Positions 21,418 to 31,173 of a stretch of 64,000 bases of DNA are shown piece after piece (within the stretch, counting starts at the first letter, position 1; each line of letters starts with the position of its first letter). Under the pieces are notes generated by a model. The model made no database searches, was not told where the DNA came from, and saw only the letters and a program-made list of their open reading frames with translations. Source of the stretch: Chitinophagaceae bacterium (GTDB lineage Bacteria > Bacteroidota > Bacteroidia > Chitinophagales > Chitinophagaceae). The DNA lies in contig JADKJI010000019.1 in the NCBI GenBank assembly GCA_016721085.1, positions 48,974 through 112,973 on the forward strand, written 5' to 3'. The position numbers and the translations under genes were made by a program.

Positions 21418-21450
21418 TGTGGTGGTATTTCTATAACAATCTTACATTTG
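21416..21450 (+). promoter_or_regulatory. Candidate promoter for yajQ
   Basis: The -7 box is TACATTTG (21443-21450). TTTG at 21416 is 23 bases upstream, rather far. The start codon is 30 bases downstream. Confidence 0.4.
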
Positions 21451-21479
21451 GGTATATTTTAGAACCAAAACCTGCCAGT

Positions 21480-21971
21480 ATGCCTTCATTCGATATTGTC
21501 AGCAAAGTAGATGCTCAGGCTTTAGACAATGCTGTAAACGTAACCACCAAGGAAATCACCAATCGATTCGATTTCAAGGGAACCCATGTAGTCATCAATT
21601 TGGATAAAAAGGAATTCATCATCAACCTCGAAACCGAGGATGATATGAAAATGCGCCAGTTGATAGATGTACTCATCAACCGGGCCCATAAACAAGGCAT
21701 TTCTCCGGAAGCATTTGACCAAAGCAAAGCTTCCTACCCAAGTGGCAAACTCACAAAGCAGTCGGTTTCCGTCCGCAACGGCCTAAAACAAGAAGACGCC
21801 AAGAAAATTGTGAAAATCATAAAAGACAGCGGCCTGAAAGTACAGGTAGCCATTATGGACGATATCATCCGCGTTACCGGCAAGAAGATCGACGATCTCC
21901 AAACCGTTATTCATGCCTCCAAAACCTGGGAGTTGGGAATACCGTTGCAGTATGAGAATATGCGAGGCTAG
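21480..21971 (+). CDS. yajQ: YajQ family nucleotide-binding protein (DUF520)
   Basis: 163 residues, the usual length. The start MPSFDIVSKVDAQALDNAVN and the closing segment WELGIPLQYENMRG are family hallmarks, as is the inner KQSVSVRNGLKQEDAKKI. The fold is two ferredoxin-like domains. Homologues bind cyclic-di-GMP or nucleotides and have been tied to RNA binding and host interaction; the role here is open. An in-frame extension to 21417 is rejected because it would overlap the promoter. Confidence 0.93.
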   Translation: MPSFDIVSKVDAQALDNAVNVTTKEITNRFDFKGTHVVINLDKKEFIINLETEDDMKMRQLIDVLINRAHKQGISPEAFDQSKASYPSGKLTKQSVSVRNGLKQEDAKKIVKIIKDSGLKVQVAIMDDIIRVTGKKIDDLQTVIHASKTWELGIPLQYENMRG

Positions 21972-21987
21972 ATGCTGGATGCTTTTT

Positions 21988-22494
21988 GCCTAAAGCTTAA
22001 GGCCTAGGGCCTAAGGCTCAATCTCGGATTAATCCAAAAAGTGTGGCAGCGACTCGGAGATTTCTAATTGCCGGGTTGTTCTGGACCCTGGTGGCCTGGG
22101 CCTGAGGCAAAATTCAAGCAATCTATTTGGCTTCACCGGGCGAGTGTCTCCTCAAGGATTATAAATATCAGATTGCGCCAGGGGACACTGAGAAAAGGGA
22201 TTGGGATTGTTGGTTTCAGTCTAATTCCAGTGTCCCTGGAACTGCTTGTAAGCATTAGTTCAAGTGCGGGAGACACTGCGACGGAACAAGTGGCTTGTTG
22301 CCTAAAGCTTAAGGCCTAGGGCCAAAAGCTAATTTAGTAATCCATCCAAAGTCTAGCTGGGAAAGAAAACTGGATTCCGGGGCGGAGCCATAGCCTGAAT
22401 TAAGCTTTAGCCTTGGCTAAGGCTTTCAGACCTTCTTTCAATCTCCGGACGGATTTCTGAATTAGCCTTAGGCCCTAGGCCTTAAGCCTTAGGC
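21988..22494. repeat. Nested palindromic element, copy at yajQ 3' end
   Basis: It begins 16 bases after the yajQ stop. The left arm (21988-22011, GCCTAAAGCTTAAGGCCTAG plus GGCC) matches the right arm (22471-22494) with one mismatch. It encloses a diverged CGCAGTGTCTCCC-type palindrome (about 22044-22285, with CAGGGGACACTG and AGTGTCCCTG inside) and second GCTTAAGGCC arms at about 22305. No open frame with coding character was found. Confidence 0.88.
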
Positions 22495-22519
22495 TAAAAG
22501 TATTTAGCTTCAAATTATA

Positions 22520-22551
22520 TTTGGACTTTACCCTAACAGAAGCTAATTTTG
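22520..22551 (+). promoter_or_regulatory. Promoter of rpmE2
   Basis: TTTG (22520-22523) and TAATTTTG (22544-22551) are 20 bases apart, a near-consensus Bacteroidota promoter. The start codon is 63 bases downstream. Confidence 0.65.
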
Positions 22552-22614
22552 CACCTCCAAAAACATTAAATCATTCATACGGCAAATTCCGTGTGACCTT
22601 TAAATCAGCTAGTT

Positions 22615-22863
22615 ATGAAAAAAGGAATCCACCCCGATAATTATCGGTTTGTAGTTTTCAAGGACATGAGTAACAATGTTACCTTCCTTAGTCGTTCTTC
22701 TGCTCCGTCAAAAGAGACAATCAAATTTGAAGATGGTAATGAATACCCTCTTATTAAATTAGAAATCTCTAATACTTCTCACCCTTTCTTCACTGGTCAG
22801 AAAGTATTGGTTGACACTGCAGGTCGTATCGACAAGTTCAAGAAGCGTTACGCAAAGAAGTAA
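22615..22863 (+). CDS. rpmE2: 50S ribosomal protein L31, type B
   Basis: 82 residues starting MKKGIHPDNYRFVVFKDMSN, with the SHPFFTGQ and GRIDKFKKRY motifs of L31. The zinc CxxC pair of type A is absent, which makes it the type B (zinc-independent) form. A promoter lies upstream and a strong terminator follows, so it is transcribed alone. Confidence 0.96.
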   Translation: MKKGIHPDNYRFVVFKDMSNNVTFLSRSSAPSKETIKFEDGNEYPLIKLEISNTSHPFFTGQKVLVDTAGRIDKFKKRYAKK

Positions 22864-22897
22864 TAGAACAGCAAGCTGTTTCTTTCAACTTTATATG

Positions 22898-22928
22898 ATC
22901 CCCTGTCTTCCAAAGACGGGGGATTTTT
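22898..22928 (+). terminator. Terminator after rpmE2
   Basis: ATCCCCTGTCTT pairs with AAGACGGGGGAT (12 bp, one G-U) around CCA, then TTTTTC. Confidence 0.88.
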
Positions 22929-22979
22929 CATTATAAGTCCTTCTGCCTCACTTCAAACAGAAAATTGTAGTTTTAAGCC

Positions 22980-24044
22980 ATGATTCAGTTCAGTCCGGAT
23001 GATACTTTCTTACAATCGAAACTTTACCCCTTTGCCCAGATTAATCACAGCAGTGAATTAAGGGCTGGTATACTGACCATCAAAGAAAAGTGGGAGCTTT
23101 TGATAGCTATATCAATTGGATCTGATGCAGCCGATTTCATAAAGAAAAATTCACTCGGGCCCGTTCCAGGAAATATAGTTCCGGATATGCCAATAGTGCA
23201 AGCTTATCTGAATGGCGAAATGGATGCATCATTTCTTGCCAACTGGAAACAAAAAGGCGGCAAAATATTTGAAAGACCCTGGCATATTTTTGAATGGAAC
23301 GATCAATTGCTAAGAGAAGACTATTCACTAATTACAACTACCCGACGTACAGCACCTATTCCATCTTCTGTACAGGTTATAAATCCCGACCTGGTCTTTA
23401 TTGAAGAAGGAGCGAAGCTCCAGCATTGCCTTCTTAATGCTTCTACAGGGCCAATTTATATTGGAAAGAATGCAGAAGTGATGGAAGGTAGCCTGATAAG
23501 AGGTCCTTTTGCCTTATGCGAAGGCGCTGTTGTTAAGATGGGTGCGAAAATTTATGGGGCTACCACCATCGGTCCATCTTGTGTTGTTGGCGGTGAAATA
23601 AAAAATGTAGTGATGATGGGCTACTCCAATAAAGCTCATGATGGCTATCTCGGCGATTCGGTTATTGGAGAATGGTGCAATCTGGGCGCTGGTACATCGA
23701 ACTCAAACGTGAAAAATACAGCCGCAACGGTAAGTGTATGGAGTCAATCGGTACATGGGTTTGAAATGGTAGGACTGAAAGCAGGTATTTTGATGGGTGA
23801 TTATTCAAGAGCTGCCATCAATACATCATTTAATACCGGCACTGTTATCGGAATATGCGCCAATGTTTTTGGAGAAGGCCTTACACCAAAACTGATTCCT
23901 GATTTTTCATGGGGTGCTTCTGGCGAAGCAAAATATAAATGGGATAAAGTTATCAGTGATATCAGCAATTGGAAAAAACTCAAGAATAAAGCACTCACAG
24001 AACAGGAAATACAAAAATTGAAAACTAATTTTGACCGCAATTAA
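22980..24044 (+). CDS. GlmU-like putative sugar nucleotidyltransferase / acyltransferase
   Basis: 354 residues. The N-terminal 150 residues are a reduced nucleotidyltransferase-like domain (starts IQFSPDDTFLQSKLYPFAQI; no clear GGxGTR loop), followed by a left-handed beta-helix of hexapeptides (about 155-300; GPIYIGKNAEVMEGSLIRGP, VVGGEIKNVVMMGYSNKAHD). Bacteroidota carry this as a GlmU-family protein of uncertain substrate, proposed to act in UDP-GlcNAc or cell-wall sugar metabolism. Lacking the N-terminal signature loop, its uridylyl activity is doubtful. It lies 9 bases before tpiA and is likely cotranscribed. Confidence 0.8.
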   Translation: MIQFSPDDTFLQSKLYPFAQINHSSELRAGILTIKEKWELLIAISIGSDAADFIKKNSLGPVPGNIVPDMPIVQAYLNGEMDASFLANWKQKGGKIFERPWHIFEWNDQLLREDYSLITTTRRTAPIPSSVQVINPDLVFIEEGAKLQHCLLNASTGPIYIGKNAEVMEGSLIRGPFALCEGAVVKMGAKIYGATTIGPSCVVGGEIKNVVMMGYSNKAHDGYLGDSVIGEWCNLGAGTSNSNVKNTAATVSVWSQSVHGFEMVGLKAGILMGDYSRAAINTSFNTGTVIGICANVFGEGLTPKLIPDFSWGASGEAKYKWDKVISDISNWKKLKNKALTEQEIQKLKTNFDRN

Positions 24045-24053
24045 CCAAATAAA

Positions 24054-24750
24054 ATGAGAAAACAAATAGCAGCCGCTAACTGGAAGATGAATAGTACTTA
24101 CCAACAAGGTGAGCAATTATTGAAAGATATCTTAAGTGAAAAGATTGTATTAGGTAACGATCAGCAAGCGATTTTCGCAGTACCATTTCCCTTATCTGGT
24201 AATGGCAGAAGGTCTTCTAAATGGAGTTACAGGATTTGAAGTATCCGCACAAAACTGTTACAATAAGAAATCAGGTGCTTATACAGGTGAAGTTTCGGTT
24301 GAAATGTTGAAATCTATAAATGTAAATTATTGCATCATAGGACATAGTGAGAGAAGGGACTATTTCAAGGAATCAAACCAGGTTTTAGCTGAGAAGATAA
24401 ACCTTTGTTTAGAGGCTGGTATTACTCCCATTTTCTGTTGCGGTGAACCTTTAGAGATAAGGGAAGCAGGTACTGAAAACAGTTATGTTGCCAAACAATT
24501 GGAGGAATCCCTTTATCATCTGGATGCAGTTGCTTTGCAAAAAATCATCATCGCTTACGAACCCATCTGGGCGATTGGTACTGGTAAAACAGCTACCTCT
24601 GAACAAGCGCAGGAAATGCATGCACACCTAAGAGCGGTATTAGCAAAACAATATGGCGCAGCTATTGCTGATACAATTTCCATCCTTTACGGTGGAAGTG
24701 TAAAAGGTGCCAATGCAAAAGAGATATTCTCTCAGCCAAGAAGACCTTAA
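24054..24750 (+). pseudogene. tpiA: Triosephosphate isomerase, frameshifted and C-terminally truncated
   Basis: The glycolytic isomerase that converts dihydroxyacetone phosphate and glyceraldehyde 3-phosphate. Visible: NWKMN with the catalytic Lys, GHSERR with the electrophile His, YEPIWAIGTGKTA with the catalytic Glu and loop 6, and YGGSVKGANA. There is an extra T at about 24189-24195 (PFPYLVMAEG expected). After FSQP (24738) the sequence leaves the family: the final ~25 residues, including the GGASL phosphate-binding segment, are missing, and the frame stops at 24750. It joins directly to a hemerythrin remnant. An active enzyme cannot come from this sequence as given. Confidence 0.85.
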
Positions 24751-25072
24751 ACAGCATTTCGAATTAGAAGAGACTATATTACTCCCTGCTCTGGCAGGGA
24801 GTACTTTTGATATACACCTCATATCAAGGCTCAAAGAAGAGCATGCTTTCATAAGATCAATGGTGGCAAAGGCTGCATCATCTCTATCATCAAAAGATGA
24901 TATAATAGCCTTTCATACCTTGCTTGATGCACATATCAGATTTGAAGAAAAGATTTTCTTTCCTCAGGCAGAAGAAGTTCTGACTGAAGAGAAATTGAAT
25001 AAAATTGGCCAGGCCCTGGAAGAGGATCTCACTAAAAATTGCCTTCAGTATCCGGTTAAATTCTGGGAATAA
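24731..25072 (+). pseudogene. Hemerythrin-like protein, N-terminus missing
   Basis: Frame +2 relative to tpiA reads into a helical C-terminal part of a hemerythrin-type four-helix protein: SQEDLKQHFELEETILLP, then ISRLKEEHAFIRSM and HIRFEEKIFFP. These give the His-x3-Glu and His...Glu ligand sets of the family's later helices. The first helix, with its HDHH-type ligands, and the start codon are absent. The cut coincides with the tpiA cut within the eight bases TCTCAGCC (24730-24737). Diiron site assembly is therefore unlikely from this copy. Confidence 0.7.
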
Positions 25073-26063
25073 TTATTTTGACGCTTCCACTTCATTTATC
25101 TGAACAGCCAGTTCAGCCTTTTCAGTTAGGTTCAATTTATCAAGATCCAGAATGGTTACAGATCCGTCATCTGAACGATGATACATCGGAAGGTATCGTT
25201 CTCCGAAATTAATTTCTTCTGCAGTATAAGATGTACGGGCAACCACAGTATTGGAATAGGTTTCGTCAAAAGCTTTTACAAATGCGATTATTTCAACTCT
25301 GCAAGATTTGAGATCATCCAGTGATAAGTTATACAAGGCACTCTTGTCATCAATAGCATGAACAAGTGTCCAGCTTAAGTTTATAGTATTCACTTTAGCT
25401 AATTCTAATGGCAGGTCGTAGAATTTATTGACGCGTTTGCCATTATCCTCAATCGACATACCAAGTGTCAACTTTACTTCAGCATCTGTTAAATGATTGT
25501 TCTTTGTGGGTGCTAACCGGAACATCAATGCTGTGCCGTTCTTATAAGGAGCTATTATCGCTTTATCGGTAAATCGCAGGAAATGCTTGCGGTCGGGAAA
25601 AGCGGGCATAGAACAAACCAGTAGCTAATGCAAAGAACAGTAATCCACTGAAAGCTTCAAAAGCAGCCACAAAACTCATAAGGTAGCCTGTAGGATTAAT
25701 ACGGCCATATCCAACGGTAGTGAATGTTTGTGCACTGAAAAAATAAGCTTCGATGAATTTTTCACCAGGAGTAGTTGCTTCCATTCCGCCGAGATGTTCA
25801 ACTCCTATTGCAGAATATATTAAAGCAAATACCAGATTGACAAATAAAAAAGAAATGAAAATCAATGATAAGAATTTCCATCTTGGCATTTCTAACATGG
25901 TATGATACCAACTCAGTCGGTTGAAATAGGGAATACCCGCTTTCCTCACATTGGCACGTCCATCACGGTTGACCAACCTGTCACCATACATGGAACTATT
26001 TGTTCCAAATCCTGTGTTTTCATCAGACTTAGCTTTTGAATTTATTCGCCTAAGTATTGCCAT
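25073..26063 (-). CDS. KirBac-type inward-rectifier potassium channel (one frameshift)
   Basis: About 329 residues after removing an extra base at 25579-25580 (FSRPQAF joins LRFTDKA). TM1 is at about residues 64-88 and the pore helix with selectivity filter TTVGYG at 115-120. TM2 is at about 127-152 and ends YARFSRP, and a beta-rich cytoplasmic Kir domain follows (LRFTDKAIIAPYKNGTALMFRL; YTAEEINFGERYLPM). The start is the ATG at 26063 just before MAILRR; the longer frame upstream comes from the next gene. Family function: K+ passage across the inner membrane with cytoplasmic-domain gating. It is 10 bases downstream of a glycosyltransferase gene on the same strand. Confidence 0.9.
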
Positions 26064-26073
26064 ACAGTTGTTC

Positions 26074-27215
26074 TCATTTTGTAAAATAATGAACCAATTT
26101 CTCCTGCAATTTACTAACTGAATAGTTCTTCGCCACCTCAAGAGCTTTCCCAGCCCAAATAGCTCGTTTGTCGGACTGCTGCAAATTAGATAGAATCTCA
26201 ATTAATTCTTCCAGATCCTTATATACTATGGCCGCATCTTCCTGTTCTTTATCTATAGTTAAAGAAGCAGGAACCAATAAGGGTTTGGCATATCGAATAG
26301 CATCGAACATATTACCGGAAGATTTTGACTGTCCATAGGTTTCGGCAATATTATCAGCCATAATTGTATTTACCGTCGAAGGCACCCATATAAAATCAGC
26401 CGATCTCATTTGCTTATCAAATTCCTCAAAAGACAGTTCTGGAAGATCATAAAATGAAAACCCTTTGTACCTTTTGAAAGTTGTCTGCATTGTTCTATAA
26501 GAGCTACACTATCCTTACCAGAATTGCCTCCTAAAAGACAAATTTCAATATTCATTTGTTTCCCGAAAACCTGTTCAGCCAATTTGAATACTTGCTGGTA
26601 ATTTCTTCTCCGGCTGTCTAATGTACCCGGCACAACTACTTTAAGAGTTGAAATTTCTTCTGTTTTTATCGAAACAGAATTGGCATATTCATATATAGCT
26701 CCCGGAAACCACTGCACGGTTCTCCCATCATTTATAAAACCAGCCAGATAATTTGTTGTTCTGGAGGAAATAGCAAAGAACCCTTTACAATTATTTACCA
26801 GCATCTTCTTCCCAATATGCCTGATTAATTTCCTTAGTCCGAACCCGGGTTTACTCAGCATCAAATTATTAACATCATGCACAACCAAATAAAAAGATGT
26901 ATTAGGATTATTCTTAATCATTCTTGCAAAAAGCAGATGATTGTTGGAAACAGTGTTCAAAAGAAAGAAATCGAATGATTTTTGTTTGACATGTTCGGAT
27001 ATAGCTCCTATAAAAGACCGGATGGATTGGTTTTCCTCTTTAAGTACCCAATTGAATTTCTGGCTGTCTGCTCCCAATTGGACTTTCAACTGCCTTGCAA
27101 CCGAAATGTTTGTGTATACAGTGATATGATTGGTTCCATTATCCAATATCCGAAGCACCGGATATACGGTTTCAAAATGTTCCGATTCATAAATACCTAT
27201 TGTCATATCTTTCAT
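26074..27215 (-). CDS. Glycosyltransferase, putative (one frameshift)
   Basis: About 380 residues, combining two frames that join near 26465-26475 (RQLSK to YKGFSFYDL). The N-terminal domain begins MTIGIYESEHFETVYPVLRI. The C-terminal half reads LKVVVPGTLDSRRRNYQQVF, then GNMFDAIRYAKPLLVP, a glycosyltransferase nucleotide-binding domain with the Glu/Asp-rich acceptor-donor loop weakly conserved. The ATG is 27215 (or 27206). The family cannot be fixed from sight. Divergent from the flippase gene and adjacent to surface-glycan genes, so probably part of the same glycan locus. Confidence 0.65.
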
Positions 27216-27372
27216 CTGCAGAATTTTGTAATTAGGGCTACCCTTTGAAATCCGTACTATACTGTCCCCTTCTGTTAATTGGGTAAAATTGGACAATTTT
27301 CCATAATTAACGGGCAAAACATATTTTTGAACAGATTTTGGTGTTAGTCTGGCTTTATTAATGTCTCCTGAA

Positions 27373-28833
27373 ATGAATTTAAAGAAAAATCTGGTATACA
27401 ATTCCATTCTGTCGCTCAGCCAGGTTTTATTTCCGTTAATAACCATTCCATACATATCACGAGTACTTGATCCGGAAAGGGTAGGAAGGGTTGGCTTTAT
27501 CGATTCATACACCTATTTTTTTACAGTAGTAGCTGAATTTGGTATTATCACCTATGGAGTACGAGAAATTGTAAAACTGAAAGACGATCCGGTTGCATTG
27601 AAGAAATTAGTGTCGGAATTATTCCTGATTCAATTGATAGCCTCAGGTATAACTTCAGTGATCTACTTGTCGGGGATTTTCATACTATGGCAGAAAATTG
27701 GGGATGTGCGTCTTATAGCTTTCTCTGCTTCTTTTTTTATTGCCAACTTTTTCTATTGTGAATGGTATTTCTGGGGAAAAGAAGCATTCAGATATATTGC
27801 TATCCGATCTATATTAATCCGGTTAGCAGGAGTTGTTTCGATTTTCTTATTGATTAAAGCGCCTCAGGATTATTATATCTATTATGGAATAATAACCATC
27901 ACAGCCATTATTGGACTGATCTGGAATTTCAGTATACTATTTAAGGAAATCAAGCCTGTATTCCGAAACCTCGCCATCCGAAAACATATTCCACAGTTAT
28001 TGATGATGAATGGGGTTACTCTTGGATACAGCATATTTCTGATGCTGGATACCCCCTTGCTCAGGTTGAGCAACACTGAAAAAGCAGTCGGGTTCTATAT
28101 TTTTGCCATCAAAATTATTAGAACAGGATCTGCAGTAATCACTGACTTGCTGCTGGTTTTATATCCGCATACTGTTGACCTTATCAATACAAGTTCAAAA
28201 GAAGCGGTAAAGAGGAAAATCCACCAGTCGTCGCAGCTAATGTTATTATTAAGCATTCCTCTGGCCTCAGGAATTTTCCTGTTAGCAGATTCTTTAACTC
28301 AAGTCTACCTGGGTCCTGCTTTTTCCCCTGTTGCCATCAACTTACGAATACTAGCTGTTTTCCCGGTGATAAGTACTTTTGAACTTTTCCTGAACAGACA
28401 GGTATTACTTTCCTATCACAAAGAGAAACAAGTGATGACAATGATGCTTATTTGTGGCTTCATTTTCATAACTACAACTATACTACTTTCCACTTTATAT
28501 GGCGACAATGGGGCAAGCGTAGCCATCGTTTTTGCGGAGATTCTTTTATTGATCTTTAGTTATTATCAGGTGAGGCAGTTAAAAATGGGATTTACTTTTA
28601 TTGAATGGAAGAATATCTTACAAATTATCGGTGGGGTAATCCTTTTCCTGCCTGTCATTTATTTTAACCACATATTTTTTGATACAAAATGGTTGGAGCT
28701 TGTCTGCAATATTGCAGGCTGCATTCTGATATACTTTGGCTGGCTTATTTTTGTTGTTAAAAATACTCTTGCCTTGCAACTATATGATATGTTTAAAACC
28801 ATGATCAAAACCGGAACTGTTTCAGGAAAATAA
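27373..28833 (+). CDS. Wzx-type oligosaccharide flippase
   Basis: About 486 residues with 12-14 hydrophobic segments and no soluble domain, starting MNLKKNLVYNSILSLSQVLF and PYISRVLDPERVG, the classical opening of polysaccharide-transport (PST/MATE) flippases. A second in-frame ATG lies at 27361. Family function: flips undecaprenyl-linked glycan units across the inner membrane. It is followed by the sulfatase-like gene after 13 bases, so likely cotranscribed. Confidence 0.9.
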   Translation: MNLKKNLVYNSILSLSQVLFPLITIPYISRVLDPERVGRVGFIDSYTYFFTVVAEFGIITYGVREIVKLKDDPVALKKLVSELFLIQLIASGITSVIYLSGIFILWQKIGDVRLIAFSASFFIANFFYCEWYFWGKEAFRYIAIRSILIRLAGVVSIFLLIKAPQDYYIYYGIITITAIIGLIWNFSILFKEIKPVFRNLAIRKHIPQLLMMNGVTLGYSIFLMLDTPLLRLSNTEKAVGFYIFAIKIIRTGSAVITDLLLVLYPHTVDLINTSSKEAVKRKIHQSSQLMLLLSIPLASGIFLLADSLTQVYLGPAFSPVAINLRILAVFPVISTFELFLNRQVLLSYHKEKQVMTMMLICGFIFITTTILLSTLYGDNGASVAIVFAEILLLIFSYYQVRQLKMGFTFIEWKNILQIIGGVILFLPVIYFNHIFFDTKWLELVCNIAGCILIYFGWLIFVVKNTLALQLYDMFKTMIKTGTVSGK

Positions 28834-28846
28834 ACAAAAGAAAGGA

Positions 28847-30307
28847 ATGAAGCTATATTTGAAATACCTGTTATTACTGTTGCTGTTCCCTTTGTTTTTT
28901 TTAGTGCATGGCATAAATGAAAACTTTGGATTGGTACCAACACAGGTAGCTATATCGCTTCTCATAAAATATCTTCTTATTTCAACAGGCATTTATCTTA
29001 TAACATGCCTATTCATTCGTCAGCCCAGAAAATCATTCATTACATCGTTTATTATATTACTTATATACTTTTTCTTTGGAGCCATTAAGGATGGTTTACC
29101 GTTTGACGTATCCTACAAATTCATCCTGCCCTTAGTAGCATTAATTACAGTGGCTTTATTTATTATTATAAGAAAATCTCATAAAGATTTTTCCATTCCG
29201 GGCCAATACATTTCTTATTTACTGATCCTGCTGTTAGCTGTTGAAGCTTTTTCTTTCCTGTATAATGCATATAAACATAAAGATCGCACTCAAGATTTTG
29301 GGGACAGAGATAATAAGCAGCTTTCTAATTTAAGCACCAATAGTTCCAGCCAGTCAAATCCGGATATTTTCTGGCTGGTATTTGACATGTATCCTTCAAG
29401 TAGTTCCCTAAAGAAAATATACGATTTCAATAACCCGCTAGACAGCAGTTTAATTCAAAAGGGGTTTTATGTTGCTGCCGGTGCAAGAAGCAATTATAAC
29501 TATACGCACTACTCATTGGTTTCTTCGCTGGATATGTCATATCTGGATGAGTTTACGGATGGAGCCATTGTTACCGCAAAAGATATGGTTCGGGGAAATT
29601 ATAGTTTGAAAGAAAATAATGTAACAAAATACCTTTTAGACAAAGGCTATAACATCGTTAATTATTCCATTTATGATCTCAAAGGATTTCCTTCAAAAGG
29701 ATTAAATACATTCCGTAATAATGAGGGGGCCCTTATTGATCATCAAACACTATATGAAAGAGTTTCTGCAGACATAGGATGGAATTTCATGTATGGATTT
29801 AATAAATCAAAGCATGAAACAGATTCCATATTTAGCATTCGAAGTGTGGAGAAACTGGATAGCTCCTATAAGTCGTTTCTTTCAGAAAGCCAGGGAGCCA
29901 TTAAATCAGTATCAGCATCGCCAAAACCTGTATTCTATCTCTTGCATGTGATGTTGCCCCATGAGCCCTATATATACAAAGCAGATGGAACATTGCAGTA
30001 TAAAGGGTATAATTCTGACCCTGCTTTATTCCTTGATCAATTGAAATATACAAATACGGTTGCCGAATCTGTAGTAGACAATATTCTTCAATCCCAAAAA
30101 GACAGGAAAACAGTCATCCTGCTTCAAGGTGATCACGGGTATAAGTTTGATCGATCAGACAAAAATTTCAAAACAGAAAGTTGCAATATTTTCTATGCTG
30201 TTTATAATTCTGAAAAGCAATATGGGCAATGGTATCCAACCATCAGTGGAGTGAATAGTTTCAGGGTATTATTGAATGAAACATTTAAGGAGAAATTCCT
30301 TTATTAG
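28847..30307 (+). CDS. Membrane-anchored sulfatase-like hydrolase / phosphotransferase
   Basis: 486 residues. Four to five N-terminal membrane segments (1-150) precede a periplasmic alkaline-phosphatase-superfamily domain: PDIFWLVFDMYPS at the first metal site, HVMLPHEPYIY, and LLQGDHGYKFDR with the conserved DH of the second metal site. The layout resembles LTA-synthase and phosphoethanolamine-transferase families. The usual catalytic Thr/Ser falls in the MYPSSSSL region. It may decorate or modify the glycan exported by the neighbouring flippase; the substrate is unknown. Confidence 0.75.
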   Translation: MKLYLKYLLLLLLFPLFFLVHGINENFGLVPTQVAISLLIKYLLISTGIYLITCLFIRQPRKSFITSFIILLIYFFFGAIKDGLPFDVSYKFILPLVALITVALFIIIRKSHKDFSIPGQYISYLLILLLAVEAFSFLYNAYKHKDRTQDFGDRDNKQLSNLSTNSSSQSNPDIFWLVFDMYPSSSSLKKIYDFNNPLDSSLIQKGFYVAAGARSNYNYTHYSLVSSLDMSYLDEFTDGAIVTAKDMVRGNYSLKENNVTKYLLDKGYNIVNYSIYDLKGFPSKGLNTFRNNEGALIDHQTLYERVSADIGWNFMYGFNKSKHETDSIFSIRSVEKLDSSYKSFLSESQGAIKSVSASPKPVFYLLHVMLPHEPYIYKADGTLQYKGYNSDPALFLDQLKYTNTVAESVVDNILQSQKDRKTVILLQGDHGYKFDRSDKNFKTESCNIFYAVYNSEKQYGQWYPTISGVNSFRVLLNETFKEKFLY

Positions 30308-30361
30308 GCGATAGTAGTATGAATCTTGAATATAGAAAATATAAATAGAGCGGCTTTTTGT

Positions 30362-31156
30362 TTATAATGCAGCAATCACTTCAAAATGCGATATACTGGT
30401 ATTAGCAGCCCAGGTTTCAATTTCTGCTGCATTTAGGAAAGATGGGAAGAGGAGCTTTTCTTCCACTGAAATATTAAAAGAAGCGGCAGGAGAGAGTTTT
30501 TTCAGATAATATAGACAATCCTTCAATGGTTCAATAAACTCAGGCAGCAAACATTCAAAGCTCAGGTAGGGAACTTTTTGAGTGAGTCCTTCCAGGATTT
30601 GCTTTTCATATCCTTCCGCATCAATCTTAATGAAATCAGGCAGGCCGTATTGTTTTATTAAAGTATCGAGAGTAGTGACAGGAACTGTTATCGAATCCTT
30701 TTCAAATTCAATTTTCTCATTCCATCTGTCTATTTTGTCACTTTCAAGTAATTCTTTCCAATAAGGGTTTAATGTATTGAAAGCTGAACCGGGGTGATGA
30801 ATAAGGAAACTGGCTGTACCTTCTTTTGCACCAAGAGCGATCTCTCTGATATGAATCCTTGAAGTTTGTTTTCTGAATTTATTTTTTAGCAAATTGATAT
30901 TAGATGGATCGGGATCGCAAGCTACAACGGTAGTTCCCATTTCAAGGAATACTGCCGACTTGAAGCCGTGATGGGCACCAATATCAAAAAACAAAGAACT
31001 TGAAGGGAGGAAGGATTGATAGAATTCCAGTTCTCTCTTATGCAAAATAATTTCAGGATGATGGGTGATTCTCTTGTAAAAATTCATTGCAGAAGAGAAT
31101 CGTAACCTATCATACAAGCCAAGGCGTTGCAAGTACAGTTTGATACGCCTTTTCAT
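30362..31156 (-). CDS. FkbM-family SAM-dependent methyltransferase
   Basis: 264 residues with the Rossmann SAM-binding motif FFDIGAHHGFKS at about residue 55, then ACDPDPSNI, and the FkbM signature region DFIKIDAEGYEKQIL. The family O-methylates sugars or other small molecules. Here it probably methylates a surface glycan, since it lies just past the flippase and sulfatase-like genes, facing them convergently. It is followed on the minus strand by ACBP upstream. Confidence 0.85.
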   Translation of the reverse strand: MKRRIKLYLQRLGLYDRLRFSSAMNFYKRITHHPEIILHKRELEFYQSFLPSSSLFFDIGAHHGFKSAVFLEMGTTVVACDPDPSNINLLKNKFRKQTSRIHIREIALGAKEGTASFLIHHPGSAFNTLNPYWKELLESDKIDRWNEKIEFEKDSITVPVTTLDTLIKQYGLPDFIKIDAEGYEKQILEGLTQKVPYLSFECLLPEFIEPLKDCLYYLKKLSPAASFNISVEEKLLFPSFLNAAEIETWAANTSISHFEVIAAL

Positions 31157-31173
31157 TCATTAAAAAGATTGAA

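Noticed and set aside
17821..22494. CRISPR array
   Set aside because: Repeats are long nested palindromes without evenly sized spacers, and no cas gene is in the window.
27361..27372. Upstream ATG of the flippase
   Set aside because: The ATG at 27373 gives the family-typical MNLKKN start; the earlier one cannot be excluded.
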